64,000 bases of DNA from Adiantum capillus-veneris (lineage: Eukaryota > Streptophyta > Polypodiopsida > Polypodiales > Pteridaceae). Each line of letters opens with the position of its first letter. Position 1 is the stretch's first letter. This document shows, in pieces, positions 36,682 through 47,938 of this stretch. Under the pieces are notes generated by a model. The model saw only the letters and a program-made list of their open reading frames with translations. It did not search any database and had not been told where the DNA came from. The translations under genes were made by a program, and so were the position numbers. The stretch lies in assembly GCA_014529385.2 (NCBI GenBank), contig CM043944.1, positions 67,027,395 to 67,091,394 of the forward strand, written 5' to 3'.

Positions 36682-38490
36682 TCAGTCCACAAAGGGGAGT
36701 AAGCCCAAAGCTTTGCGGAAAGCTTCAAGCTTCTCACGAGACAATGCCTTTGTGAAAAGATCTGCAAGGTTGTCCTGTGTTGGCACATAAGCCAAGCTGA
36801 TCTCTCCTGCTGAGAGCCTCTCCCTGACATAGTGGTAATGCACCTCAATGTGCTTTGTGCGAGCACGAAAAACTGGGTTCCTCGCAACTACCAATGCGCT
36901 CTGACTGTCAGTGTAGATAGTGTTCGCAGTGTCCTATCCAACACCCAAATCAGCCATAAGGCGTCTGAGCCATACACACTCAACCGTAGCTATGAAGACT
37001 GCCCTGTACTCAGCCTCACAACTCGAAGTGGCCACAGTAGGTTGCTTCTTGCTCAGCCATGATATACATGAACTTCCAAGCATGAAACAAAAACCTGATG
37101 TGGACACTCGCGTGTCAAAATAACCAGCCAAATCTGAGTCCGAAAAAGCATGTAAGTATGGCGGCAATGATCCCCCCTTGGGATAAAACAAGCCAAGATG
37201 TAAAGTGCCACTAAGGTAGCGGAAAATCCTCTTGACAGCCTGCCAATGCTTAGACCCTGGGCTATGCATAAATCTGCTGACCTGTGAGACTGCAAACTGA
37301 ATATCCAGCCTCGTGTTGCGTACATAAATGAGGCAGCCAACAACAGTTTGGTAAAGAGTGACATCAGCAGGATCACCAGCATCATGTAGACTCAACTTCA
37401 AACCTATTTCCATGGGAGTGGCAATAGGTTTGCAATCCTCAAGTCCAAACTTACATAGCAATGTCTCTATGTAACTTTTCTGACACAAGGCAATACCACC
37501 ATCACACTGCTTAAACTGTATACCCAAATAATGATGCAACAGCCCCAAATCTTTCATCTTGAAAGTAGCATTCAAATCAGCCTTCAATTCAGCAATATGT
37601 CTCTCATTTGGTCCAGTGATCAGCAAATCATCAACATAAAGAACCACGATGAGAAATACATCACCCTCACGCTTTACATACAATGTGCTTTCTGTTGGAC
37701 TGTTACGAAAGCCTTGTTTGACCAAATGAGTGTCAGCTTTCTCATACCAAGCACGAGGAGATTGCTTCAACCCATACAAAGCCTTGTTACATTTGCGCAC
37801 TTTGTCCTCTTGTCCTTTTATGACAAAACCACGAGGCTGCGTTACATAAACTTCCTCAAATATGTCACCATTCAAGAAAGCAGTAACAATGTCTGATTGA
37901 TGTACATCCCAACCAAAATGAGCTGCCAATGCACATAGAAAACACACAGTAGTCATACAACAAGTGGGAGCAAAAGTCTCTTCATAATCTATGCCTTTTT
38001 GTTGTGCATAACCCTTTGCAACAAGTCGAGCCTTATGGCGATCGATCTCACCATCCGACTTGTGTTTCAACTTGTAAACCCACTTCGTACCAATGGCCTT
38101 TTTGCCAGGAGGCAAATCACATAAAGTCCATGTGTCATTCTCTATAAGTGCATCATATTTTGATTGCATGGCAGCCATCCAATTTTCTGAATTCTGTGCT
38201 TCATCAAAAGATAGAGGCCCCTCAACATCATGTAAGCTAGACACAACCAAAGCATAACAATCTGATGCATAAGATCCATGGCGAGAGCCTAAATGAGTAT
38301 GACTAGACAAAGGTGCATCCAATTTATTGTCACGCAAAGTGTGCACCAGCCATTTTGGCATACCTCTAGCTTGCTCATTTTCAGCCCTTTCCTCATCAAG
38401 TACATCATGTACATTTGCATCAGTAATAGGCAGCAAAGTGTCATAAATGTCCTCTGAGCTTACATTACTGTCTCTAGTACATGACAGCAA
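36682..38490 (-). pseudogene. Copia reverse transcriptase and RNase H (one TAG break)
   Basis: A 518-codon open frame (38490-36934) carries the RT: WTLCDLPPGKKAIGTKWVYK, ARLVAKGYAQ, VTAFLNGDIFEEVY, ALYGLKQSPRAWY and the catalytic LYVDDLLITG. RNase H pieces follow: FSDSDLAGYFDTRVSTSGF and SSCEAEYRAV. A TAG near 36934 then interrupts; the same frame resumes with SALVVARNPVFRARTKHIE and LADLFTKALSREKLE to 36682. RT copies RNA into DNA and RNase H degrades the RNA template. Catalytic residues are present up to the break. Confidence 0.95.
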
Positions 38491-38493
38491 GGG

Positions 38494-38812
38494 CTAAACA
38501 GAATCTTCCACAAACACAACATCCCGAGAAACCAGATTACGTTTTGTTTGCGGATGATACAACCTGTAACCTTTGCTTTCAGCACTATAACCAACAAAAA
38601 TACATTTGACAGCCTTATCATCCAGTTTTCTGCGCTGCACTTGTGGCACCAAAGCATATGCCAAACAGCCAAAAACACGCATGTGCTCAATAGAAGGCTT
38701 TCTATCATGCCATGCTTCATATGGAGTAATAGACTGCAAAGCTTTCGTAGGACACCTGTTTAGTACATAAGTGGCACACATGATGGCCTCAAGCCAAAAA
38801 GTTCACAAACAT
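38494..38812 (-). pseudogene. Copia integrase remnant (C-terminal part; core deleted)
   Basis: Reads FWLEAIMCATYVLNRCP, PYEAWHDRKPSIEHMRVFGC and KCIFVGYSAESKGYRLY, the C-terminal region of copia integrase. It directly follows the zinc-binding region (KHVCE) of the upstream frame. The catalytic core with its DDE residues, normally about 200 residues between these points, is absent, and the junction (about 38808) shifts frame. A TAG (38494) separates it from RT. Confidence 0.92.
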
Positions 38813-39371
38813 GTTTGATAGGTGCTTCAAGAGGCGGCAAAGAAGCAACCATAGCAGATTTTTGCAAACGCAGCAAACTTGCAAAATTCAAATGACCAAA
38901 ATGTGCATGCCAAAGTTTTTCATCTGAAATAGACCTTGAATCTGCAACAGCATTTGCAAAATTTTGTCCACACTTGTCATACAAAGTGAGCTTATACATC
39001 CCACGGCACAAAAGCCCAGATGCAACAATTTCATCACCAAAACTGAGATCATGAACTGTACATATGTCATCCACAAATTTGACTACAAGTCCAAGTCTAG
39101 CAAGTGCGGATACAGACAAGATATTCTTCTTGATCCCAGGTACATAAAGTGCATCAACAAGTGTGAAGGAACTGCCATTAGCAGCAGTGAGCACAATCTT
39201 TCCAACTCCCTGAACTGGATAAGAGGCGTTGTTGGCACAAGTGACTGAATTCCCATGAGGGACAGACTCAAGAGAGGTAAACAATTCACGATGTGAGGTA
39301 ATGTGCTTTGTAGCACCACTGTCGAAATACCACACATGTGAATCTGCAGCCAACTGACAAGCATGCATCAT
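38760..39371 (-). pseudogene. Copia protease and integrase zinc region
   Basis: The aspartic protease motif WYFDSGATKHIT is near the start, followed by GVGKIVLTAANGSSFTLVDA, YVPGIKKNILSVSAL and the GAG-pre-integrase/zinc region (LWHAHFGHLNFASLLRL, KHVCE). The protease active site DSGA is intact. The frame is shifted relative to the upstream CCHC part, then terminates just after the integrase deletion. Confidence 0.93.
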
Positions 39372-39732
39372 GGACAGCAGGATTGTAAGTGCACTCTGCG
39401 CTAAAAGCCCATTCTACATCAACATGAACAACACAGTCTCCTTTCACAAAAGACTCAACAATGGCTGCATTTGTAGTGGAACCAGCATTTGCAGTGGAAC
39501 CACCCTCTTTCTTCTTAGCCTCTTTGGCCTTCAACTTAGGACACGACTTGATCAAGTGATCATTGGCTTTACAATAATGGCAACGCATCTTCTTTTTGTC
39601 CTTATCACCAGAATTTCCAGACGAATTGCTGCCAGCAGAAGCATTAGGAACATAATTTTTGCCACTCGCAGCAGAACCATAAGAAGTGGCTGCATTGCTG
39701 TTACCACCCTTTCTTTGAGAAGTAATAAAAGC
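39372..39732 (-). pseudogene. Copia nucleocapsid (CCHC) segment
   Basis: In the same frame as gag but after a TAG (39733). Carries the zinc knuckle CHYCKANDHLIKSCP (C-x2-C-x4-H-x4-C, about 39537-39585) and a Ser/Asn-rich, Lys-rich spacer. It loses frame near 39370, before the protease. Confidence 0.88.
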
Positions 39733-40428
39733 CTATTCAACTGCACGCTGTCTAGTCCTGTTTTTTCTGGAAAGTGACTCTTGCAACAGCAATGTGCATA
39801 ATGCATCAAACTTAACAACTTCTGGATTTCCTTGGGTCATAAGTCTCCAAGTACTAGCAAAAGTCTGGTAAGAATCTGGTAAGGCATCAAGAACAGTCTG
39901 CACAAGGGAACTGTGTGAAATAACTTCACCTGCAGAAATAAGTTGCTCATTGATATCCTTGACACTAGCAAGGAAAGTGTCCATATCATCTTCCTCATGC
40001 ATAATCTTTGACTCCAGCTCTTTACGCAGCAAAGCAATTTTAGCCTCATTGCGGCTTGCATAAAGACCTACTAGAATATCCCAAGCCTGTTTTGCATATT
40101 TTGCTGAACGGATGTGAGGAACAATGGTGCGCTTCACAGACAACGCAATCAATGCATGAGCATGCGCATCCTTAACATCCCAACGAGCTTGTTCTGTCGT
40201 AGGCAAAACAACTCTAACAGCTGCAATCCTTGCGGCAAGACCTGCAACATCCTCAACATCGCCTACATCCTCAGAACCAGGACGTACATCAATTCCCTTC
40301 ACAAAGTTCCAGACACCCTTTGACACAAGAACATTTTGCATCATATAATCCCACATAGAGTAGTTGTCCCCATCCAACCTGTCCTCAGTAGCAAACATCT
40401 TGAACACATCTGTGTTGTTGTCAGCCAT
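39733..40428 (-). pseudogene. Copia gag
   Basis: ATG at 40428 (MADNNTDVFKMF). 231 codons of UBN2-type gag: FDGDNY-like LDGDNYSMWDYMM, KGVWNFVKG, KYAKQAWDILVGLY, LRKELESKIMHEEDDMDTFL and VLDALPDSYQTF. It forms the capsid-like particle that packages the RNA. It ends at TAG 39733, which lies before the zinc knuckle and is probably a mutated CAG. The upstream frame extension to 40488 is 5' leader. Confidence 0.92.
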
Positions 40429-40777
40429 GGTAAATACTGCACCTGATGTGAAAACTGCCCGAAAATAGGAGAAACGGAGTGGGAACAACCTGTGCTATAT
40501 AGCACAAACCGTAGAAGACTATAAGGCACATGTTATGTAGAAAACGGCACTGACAAAAATTTTGCACAAAATGACGAAATAGCCTGTGCAGTACTGCCTG
40601 TAGTGGAAACGGAGGCCGAAATGAGCCCAAATCAAAATTCTGAGTAGACCAAGCTCTTTGAGCTTGCCCACAATTTTTGTCGACCTGCAAACGCTCGCCA
40701 AAGCTCACTGAAATCGGAGAAAGTGAGCAGGCGTGTGCTGGAGCAGCTGGCGACTAAGCCCGGGAGGACATGACTTG

Positions 40778-40789
40778 CTCTGATACCAA
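40778..40789 (-). promoter_or_regulatory. Copia primer-binding site (tRNA-iMet type)
   Basis: The minus strand reads TGGTATCAGAGC immediately inside the 5' LTR, the standard plant copia site complementary to the 3' end of initiator Met tRNA. It confirms that the element is minus strand. Confidence 0.95.
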
Positions 40790-40790
40790 T

Positions 40791-41018
40791 TGTTGGAATT
40801 AGGGTTGCAGAGAAACACACACAGCTTGGAGAAGACGAAGGAAGCTCAAGGAACACAAGAGAGAGTGTGTTACTTAGTGTGCAATGGAAAGATTGATAGC
40901 CCTAGAGTGATGGGCGTATATACAATGCACGGGGGAAAAAACCTCCTAAAGAGAGAAAAAAATGCCCCGGCGGTCCTAGTGTGTTCACACACATCACTAC
41001 CACATGTATATGGTAACA
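40791..41018 (-). repeat. Copia 5' LTR
   Basis: TGTTGGAATTAGGGTTGCAG ... ATATGGTAACA on the plus strand, the partner of 36376-36606. As the element's 5' LTR it would hold the promoter. It ends at the right GTATT duplication. Confidence 0.96.
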
Positions 41019-41023
41019 GTATT

Positions 41024-41631
41024 GAAGGTTGTGTTATCTTAAGGCTCCCCCAAACCAATAATCTTCTCCATTATTATTTGCCACCTCCATGGTGCAAGAG
41101 AGGGGTACTAAGCAAAGTCCTCTACTCCATAGGTATGGCTTTCCTTCTTTCCCTGAATGATTTCTTCCACCCTACAAAAGTCAAGATGGCAAAGACGTTA
41201 GCATTTATGTATTATATATTAAAACTTCCCCCATGCCAACAACTTGTGTAAGATCCCAGTGCTTCAAGCTAGAAGCATAGGTGTTGCATTGAATGGAGAG
41301 ATGTCTTCACGTCGCTCTTGAGATACACCTTCACCTCCTTGCATTTGCAACACAGAGCTTGTCCTTGCTCTTCATGCTCAAGCTTGCCCCGGTGTCATCT
41401 AGAACCATCCAAAAAATCCCCCCCCCCCCCCCAACCCCTTTCCCCTTTTGCCTGCTATCTTACTTTTTTCACATCTTACTCAAGAATCTACTATTGATTC
41501 TCTAAAAGAAACCCAATTTCAAATCGTGGTAGGTGAAATTGTGGTGATCTACCTAGCTGTGTCACATCATGCACTTGAAATCACAAGGTACCTAAGGCCT
41601 TCAAATCTAGTGTGGCTATCGATAAGAAATT
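41024..41631. other. Spacer right of the copia element
   Basis: Contains a C-run at about 41418-41432 and short frames only. Nothing else was seen. Confidence 0.5.
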
Positions 41632-43396
41632 TCAACAAAACGTGCCTAATAATCCTGGATCGTCAAAGGGACTCCCAAGACTACGGTATTCCATACGGCC
41701 TTGTGATAAATTGGCAAGGCCAACAGTATACTCATGATCACTCTGCATCTCACTGAAGCCTAACTTCTTGACCAACGAATAGTTCAAGAAGTTGTGACTG
41801 GCCCCATCGTCTATAACGATAGTGACTCTACGGCCATCTATGGTACCATACATGCGTACCATGTCATGGGGACCTACGCTCGGCTGCCACATCATCGGTG
41901 TCACAGAACAAACATGACGCTTGTCACAATGACACACTATCACCTCTCTAAACTCTGTGAACTGAGAGGAAGCCTCTACACCGTATGCAACTGCCTGGAG
42001 GATTTGCCATCTCTCTTGGGCTCGCTACCACCTGTGCTAGCTTTTACTTTTGGATAGCTTTTGTGTGTCCCACTTCGTTACAGCTAAAGCAACTACTTTT
42101 CTTTCGTGCTTTAGTGTACTGCTCCCTTTTATGGTTTTCCAACTCTCTCTTTTTCTTAAAAGCTCATGGTTTTTTAGACTAGCAACCACCTTGATTTCCC
42201 TTGTCTGCCTTATCACCTGGCCGTTCACTACAGAACTCTTTTCTTTTAAAACCTAACCCTTTTTTATCCCCGCTTCATTGTACCCCATCTCGCACACCAC
42301 CGCGCTTGATGTCATCGTAAATCTCCACACATTTGATGGCCTTAGATAAATCCTTAGGCGCTAACGGCTCAACGTACTCAAGGTAATCGTCTATGAGGCC
42401 TCTCTTGAAGCCTTGTAGTTTCTGGAATGCATCGATTCCTTTGAGCTTGAGTACGCTCTCCCTGTAGTCAAAGATGTACTGAGTTAGGGACTTGTTCTCC
42501 ATAGAATATTTGTCCCACAACTCCCAGCTTCTCTCCGCCTCATAGCTGGCAAGAATTCCTTGTGAAACATCGCCTCAAATTCCATCCAAGTGGCAAGACG
42601 AGGTGTTAAACTCATCCACCACTCGTAGGCCTTGCCAGTCAACGACAGGCTAGCCACTACTAAGTGCGCGTGACTAGGTTGCTATCGCAGCGCATGCAAA
42701 TCAGACCACTTGGCCATGAACATATTCATAGAATCTTTGTTACATTCCGGTTCCTCAACCCCAAAGCTCGGCGGCTTTAGGTCCTTAAGCAGATGCGAGG
42801 TTGTCTCTACGGACGGCCTGGCCGGTACATCAACCTGTACCCCTTTTTGAACACTGACGAGGCTACACTCACCCGTGCCACAGGGGGCCGTTTGTCCTAA
42901 GGAGTGGGAACAACTAGACGAGGCGGCCGTCAACGCGTCTAATCGTGTGGAGATGCCTTGTAGGATCGTGACAATCTCAGCCTCAATTTTCTAAGGTGGT
43001 AAGCTTCACAGAAAAGTAACAATATATCCCGCTCGAGAGCTCCGTCTCAGACAGGAGTATGGTTGGGTCAACAAGGTCATAGTCATCTGGGCCGTAGTCC
43101 AAGAGGTCTTCTTCGTCCCCCTTGGCGGCCTCGATGTCCATGTCTTCCGGCTCATTGGCCAGAACAGGGTCGCCAGGTAAGGCGGCCACTATGGGCTCAC
43201 TGGGTCCAAGCACAGGGTCTTTGGACGTCAAGGGCGCTTGCAAGTCACGTGGCCTGACCGACGAGCATGCCTTGGGACGGGTCATCGTCTGGCGTTTATG
43301 GCCAGACAGTTCGGTCGGGGTTAAGCTTGCGACCGAGGAGAGGAGGCTGCAAAAACGTACGGGAGTAGGCGGGTGGGAGACTGAGATCTTCGACAA
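41632..43396 (-). pseudogene. Ty3/gypsy gag-protease remnant
   Basis: Minus-strand pieces in changing frames. An acidic leader (EPEDMDIEAAKGDEEDLLDY, about 43150-43090). A piece ending MAKWSDLHALR (about 42690). The gag core KYSMENKSLTQYIFDYRESV with FKRGLIDDYLEYVEPLAPK (42520-42275). A Lys-rich piece (about 42040-42230). The protease GTIDGRRVTIVIDDGASHNF with LVKKLGF (about 41850-41760), where DDGA replaces the usual DSGA. No RT or integrase follows. Several stops and frameshifts; no LTR assigned. Confidence 0.82.
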
Positions 43397-44032
43397 ACAT
43401 TTTTTAAAAACTTTTCTTTCAAATTAAAAAAATGGGGAAACTAAATTTTTAATGCACACGCTAAAAAAAGAGCGTAGAAAAAAAAGATAGTCACCCCCCT
43501 TTGTCTCAATGCGAGAAAAAAATCCCTTCCGACATTCGAAACCTTCGTGCCAAATTTACCGTTGCGGAAAAAATTTCAAATTTGTCGAATTTTCCTCTAC
43601 AGAAAAATGTACAAGAAGTAATTCTTGCTGGAAATCTTTGCAAAAATTGACCGCTTCACTCTCTTGTGCCCGATTCTCAAGAAAAATTCTTCAGGAACTT
43701 TCTCTTAAGCTCGCTGCGGAACTTGGTGGGAAAGCCTTCAAGCTCAAATTGGGAAGTTGGTGGCTCGTGTGAAATGGCTTAAGCTAGTAGCTCAAGGGCT
43801 TGTGGAAAAATTACACGAAAAAAAACTGTTTGAAAACTTCCATTGTCGACCTACGCAAGAGAGGGGTGAATCCAGTTGGGGAGGAGAGGGAAGAAGCTAG
43901 AATTTTGTGGGAGAAAGAGTCAGAGTGTTGCGCCCCTGGTTCCAAGGGGGAGAGACAAAGATTCGGACAGAGGCTAGGTACGGCTGAGGGGGCGGCAAAA
44001 CGTGGTGGCCAGTGGCGTTCTCAGGCTTCCGA
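43397..44032. other. Unassigned stretch before the large LTR element
   Basis: A-rich, then G-rich (43860-44030). It probably belongs to the leader of the gypsy remnant or other element debris. There are short frames without recognisable domains. Confidence 0.4.
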
Positions 44033-45235
44033 TGTCGTGCCGCTCCGCTCCCATGATAAGAAAATGAGCAAAGGGATGCCAATCATGTGTATTTGAATCC
44101 TACATGAATATTCAGTAGTTATAAAGGCTTGCTAACCAGCCAATTTTTAAGCTAGACGTGTGCCAAATGCGGCTCTAAGGGCCAAAATATGTCTTGGTAA
44201 TTCTAAACAGTGAGTATGCTTGAAGTGGTAATAGTTGGGATTTTATTGCCTAAAGATGAATTACTTAAGGGCTCTACATCCCTGTCTTTACGGCTCATCA
44301 ATCGGAGCTACAGATAAGAAGTTATGGCAGCTTAAAGTTTGAGTTGATTGGAGATCCATATCGGATTGAGCACCTGCTGATGAAAGGTCAAAGACGATAC
44401 GCATGCATGGGTCCAAAGTGCGCACTTCCAGGAGCATGTCTGTCTTTCCAGTTTGTCAATCAGGGTTTTGGTTGGCAAGATATGGTCAGTTCAAGTATCG
44501 TCGAGGGCCGGTTCCGAACCGCCCTGGTCGCCTTCATCAGTCAAATTCATCAAGTAATTTTTGAGCTTCAGAAAGATTCTAGGGAATGGAGCCGTCAAAG
44601 CAGAATTGGTGGAAACTGAATGCCCATCTCCACTAGCAGTGTATTTTCGAGTGGGCGAGTATACAGTCTTAATGCAGTGCGGTGCCCGATATGTATGCCA
44701 AATGTGGGCCGATGCGGAAGCATTTTTTATATCTAATGCCTTGCCTTGACGGACATTGATACTTGCATCTTGAAAGCTATGATGCCATTCAAAGCATTAG
44801 AACGGGCAACAAGGTGATATTGCTAGTCGAAAATGCTGGAAAATGAAGTCATGAGCGGCATTGCCTTGGTCGATATGTATACCAAATGTGGTGCCCATCA
44901 AATATTGGCCAAGGGCCACAACTAAGACCCAATGGCCTCAACCTATGGCCGCCCAAACGCAACCAAAGGGAGGCCGCCCGCCCACTATGGAAGGCCACCC
45001 AACAAACTTAAAAAGGGTTTTGAGTGTGAATAAAGGAAAAAAGGAAAAGCATGGCAAGAGGAATCGTGGCGGGCAGCGCAAAGGAGGAAGAAGCATTCGC
45101 GCTCGCCTGCGAGATTCTTGGACGAGCGCGCGGAATAAGGAGAAACTGCCCAACCGCCCATGGCGAGCAACTTCGAAACCACTTGCGCGAGTTTTCATGA
45201 AGGCCGAAATCTAGCCTGCCATGTCATAGAGTGGG

Positions 45236-45263
45236 TACCCATTAGCGATATCGCTAATGGGTA
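45236..45263. repeat. 28-bp perfect palindrome in 5' LTR
   Basis: Half-site TACCCATTAGCGAT followed by its exact reverse complement. It lies 36 bp upstream of the TATA box, so it may be a promoter-proximal binding site or hairpin. Confidence 0.95.
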
Positions 45264-45299
45264 GGCCCTTTTTTAGCAAGGGAAAAAGTCCATGCAAGA

Positions 45300-45305
45300 T
45301 ATAAA
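45300..45305 (+). promoter_or_regulatory. LTR TATA box
   Basis: TATAAA in CAAGATATAAAGGGAAAG, followed about 30 bp on by CT-rich sequence, the expected start region. The right LTR has TGTAAA at 49581-49586 instead. Confidence 0.65.
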
Positions 45306-46017
45306 GGGAAAGGGGGGCTCTCTTTGAGCTCTCTCGTGTTCGTTTTTTTTAATCCTCTTCCCTTCTCATTGAGCGCCCTCTTCGGAGAGAAAAAGCCTAA
45401 GCTCGGATTATTTCCTAAGCTCTTAATCTTAAGCTCTCTCATCGGATTATCATAAGCCCTTAAGCCAAGCTAAGCCTAAACTCATTTTCCATTAAGCATT
45501 GCTATGCTAATCCAAGCCTAATCCTAAACTCATTACTCAAGCAAAGCCTAAGCTCGAATTCCCTAATCCAAGCCTAATCTTAAACTCATTAGCCAAGCTT
45601 AAGCTCGGATTACCATAATCTCTAAGCCATAATCTCTAAGCCATAATCTCTAAGCCCGTTCAATCCGGAATTAAGCCAGTAACCTTAAACCGAATCGGAC
45701 CACCCAAGGCCAATTGGAAGTTGAATCTTCTATGCCATAGCGGGAAGAAGCAGAAAGCAGTACAAGGCAGGTCATTATTCATTTTCTTGATTAGCACTTG
45801 GATTAAGACACGTTAAACTTTGTAAGGAGCATAAACGCTTCCATTAACATTTGATTAAGCAGGGATACTATTGAGTATTTGGTTTAAGGTAAACTATATG
45901 TTTTAAGCTCTGTTCCCATTAATTGTGTCTGCTCCAACTCTGTTCCTTGCACCTCTCACAGTCAGGGACCCGGTGCCTTCCCAGCTCACCTTTCGAATAC
46001 AAATCCCCCGACATTCC

Positions 46018-46032
46018 TGGTGAACCTGACGC
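46018..46032 (+). promoter_or_regulatory. Candidate primer-binding site of the large element
   Basis: TGGTGAACCTGACGC begins four bases inside the 5' LTR and starts with TGG as tRNA-primed sites do. The matching tRNA cannot be named from sequence alone. Confidence 0.5.
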
Positions 46033-46058
46033 AAAACGAGTCGGGGTGGGAGGTAAAG

Positions 46059-46505
46059 ATGGAGATTCCATCAAAGTTGATGCAGTTTATTGAAGAATAC
46101 AATTTCAATAGATTTGATAAAAATCTAGCGACTACAGATTTGTCAAAAATGTTGGGCTTAGTTCAGAGATGTTTGTAAGAAGTAAAAGCTACGAAGATGA
46201 AAGAGCGGATTGATGATGCAGTGGAGATGGCACTTGATGGCGTACATGAACAGTATGGAATTTTTCAAGGACATGATCCAGATGGACTCCTTGCATGCTA
46301 TCAAGCGGAGATGAAGAGCCGAGGAATTCCAGAAGATCGGATGATTTCGACCTTTGAAGAAGTTGTAACCTCCGAGTTTAAAGATAAGGTACGAGAACTG
46401 GCCGAAACATATCCCACGCAGTGGGACTATTTTGCAGATGGGTTTGTTCACAAAAGTTCAAAGATTATTGAGTTGGCAACGAAAGAGATTAACGAACGAA
46501 GCTAG
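46059..46505 (+). pseudogene. Internal ORF 1 of the large element (one stop)
   Basis: From ATG 46059 (MEIPSKLMQFIEEYNF) the frame runs through one TAA (about 46178) to TAG 46503-46505. The intact second part starts MKERIDDAVEMALDGVHEQY. It is helical and charged, with EVVTSEFKDKVRELAETYP. I do not recognise it; its position suggests a diverged gag or accessory protein. Confidence 0.5.
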
Positions 46506-46794
46506 ATGTTTTCTATAAAGAAGAAGGGGATCAAATGCAGTTCCTTAATTATGATCAATTTTGGGATCATATTTCTACAAGAAGTAAAGCCAAGGCAAAT
46601 ACAGCTTTGGAAGTAGCAGATTCAACTTCAAAGGACCATATTTTGAGCAACTTAGCAAAGGTAAATCATGAATTTAATGCTGAAACACAAAATATATGAT
46701 TTTTTTTCAAAGATTGCTCGGATGGAAGTTACCTCGAATAATGGTTCTAGTGAAGAGCTAGACTGTACAACAAAAAAATTTCAAGCTACTGACC

Positions 46795-47361
46795 TTGCAA
46801 GTTTATCAAGAAGATGAGCCACTACATGCTTTTAATGGATCTATCGGCACTATAGCTAAGCACGGCAGCAGATTTACTACAGATGATTGCATAAATAAAG
46901 CTATTATATATACAATAGCTGATGAAGTGGCCGAGATTGTGGACCAAACACAGGATGAACCTGATAATGCCAATGAACCTATGGTTTCTCCCAGCAATAT
47001 GCTTGTTGATTCTATTATCACAGAAACAGATTCCATAATTGATGATTTTTTAGCCCAATCTGAAGAAGAAGGTTATAGCACTATAGGAGAGCTTTGTGAT
47101 GCATGTACCCCTTCAGAATGGGTGCCTGATGAACCTTTTCAAAGTTATAATGGCTTGTTAAGTCGCATCGATGCAGATGAGGAAGCAGAGGATGATATTG
47201 AAGATTGCCTAGATCATGCTGATAATGAACAGGATATTGACATGGATTGTACATCTATGCTTATATACGGGCTGGAAGAGGAGCCAACTCCTATGGATTT
47301 GATGAATGTTGAGACTTCCAAGGGTGATTTTCCCAAGGATGCTATGGATGAAGATCTTTAG
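46795..47361 (+). CDS. Internal ORF 2: highly acidic protein, unknown
   Basis: About 188 codons open; the frame has no ATG at its first codon (TTG), so it was probably longer or spliced. Very acidic throughout (DEEAEDDIEDCLDHADNEQD). Two related phrases occur, QEDEPLHAFNGSIGTI and PDEPFQSYNGLLSRI, suggesting an internal duplication. No known domain. Confidence 0.45.
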   Translation: MQVYQEDEPLHAFNGSIGTIAKHGSRFTTDDCINKAIIYTIADEVAEIVDQTQDEPDNANEPMVSPSNMLVDSIITETDSIIDDFLAQSEEEGYSTIGELCDACTPSEWVPDEPFQSYNGLLSRIDADEEAEDDIEDCLDHADNEQDIDMDCTSMLIYGLEEEPTPMDLMNVETSKGDFPKDAMDEDL

Positions 47362-47551
47362 ATAAAGCTATTCTCCATTATCAAACTCAAAATCCAAGTA
47401 AAGATCTCTCTAATGATACAGGTCTAGAAAGTCCTAAAGTTTTTGGTGATGGCTAAATCATCCTTGATACTGCATAAAGTGCACATGGTTTCATTTTCTT
47501 GGACAATGTGCCAAATGTGGCTCGATTTGGATACTATTCCTAATAATTCTT

Positions 47552-47938
47552 ATGTTAGTGATGTCCTGGCTACCAAAAAGGAGTCAAAATTCTTTAATTT
47601 TTGATGGTAAGGACCTTAAGTTACCAAAAGGATATGAGATGTGGGTGTTGCACTATGCTTCAGGTGAAGCTCTAGTATATTGCGAAGCCCATCAATGCTA
47701 TGTGATCTTAATGGTATTTGATCCAGGTGATTCAACAGATCTTCAAAAGCAGGTTCACTATGGATGGGTTTTTTTGAGTATATATTGTGGTTTCTTTCTG
47801 CTAGATCCAAGAATAGCATATTTGGAGCAGAAATGCTTGAAGTTGATCGATATAGGATATGTATGCTTATGTGGATATTATGTTGCTCCACTATTGGGGC
47901 AATTTCTTATTATCCCATTTGATCCTGGGAGCTATTGA
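47552..47938 (+). CDS. Internal ORF 3, unknown
   Basis: 128 codons to TGA 47936-47938: LPKGYEMWVLHYASGEALVY, then hydrophobic stretches around GWVFLSIYCGFFLLD and YVCLCGYYVAPLLG that could be membrane segments or chance. I recognise no family. It lies between ORF 2 and the 3' LTR. Confidence 0.35.
   Translation: MLVMSWLPKRSQNSLIFDGKDLKLPKGYEMWVLHYASGEALVYCEAHQCYVILMVFDPGDSTDLQKQVHYGWVFLSIYCGFFLLDPRIAYLEQKCLKLIDIGYVCLCGYYVAPLLGQFLIIPFDPGSY

Larger units (their letters stand above)
36371..41023 (-). mobile_element. Ty1/copia retrotransposon (minus strand) with TSD GTATT
   Basis: The element spans 36376-41018. It is flanked by the 5-bp direct duplication GTATT (36371-36375 and 41019-41023) and bounded by TG...CA LTRs of 231 and 228 bp that are near-identical. 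A tRNA-iMet-type primer site and a G-rich polypurine tract (minus CTCCAGGGGGGATT next to the left LTR) are present. Gene order gag-PR-IN-RT-RH is copia type. It is inactive: the integrase core is deleted, there are several TAG stops, and there is a frameshift in the gag-protease link. Confidence 0.97.
44033..46013 (+). repeat. Large element 5' LTR
   Basis: Contains a 28-bp perfect palindrome (45236-45263), a TATA box TATAAA (45300-45305) with a CT-rich start region after it, and a stretch of AAGCCTAA/CCTAATC low-complexity repeats (45400-45660). In that stretch CCATAATCTCTAAG is tandemly triplicated (about 45611-45655) but single in the right LTR. Confidence 0.93.

Noticed and set aside
36832-37123. 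Plus-strand frames across the copia RT
   Set aside because: Antisense shadows of the RT/RNase H coding sequence.
44861-45214. 117-codon frame and its twin at 49141-49545
   Set aside because: Both lie inside the LTRs at the same place, in sequence that differs by frameshifts between the two copies.
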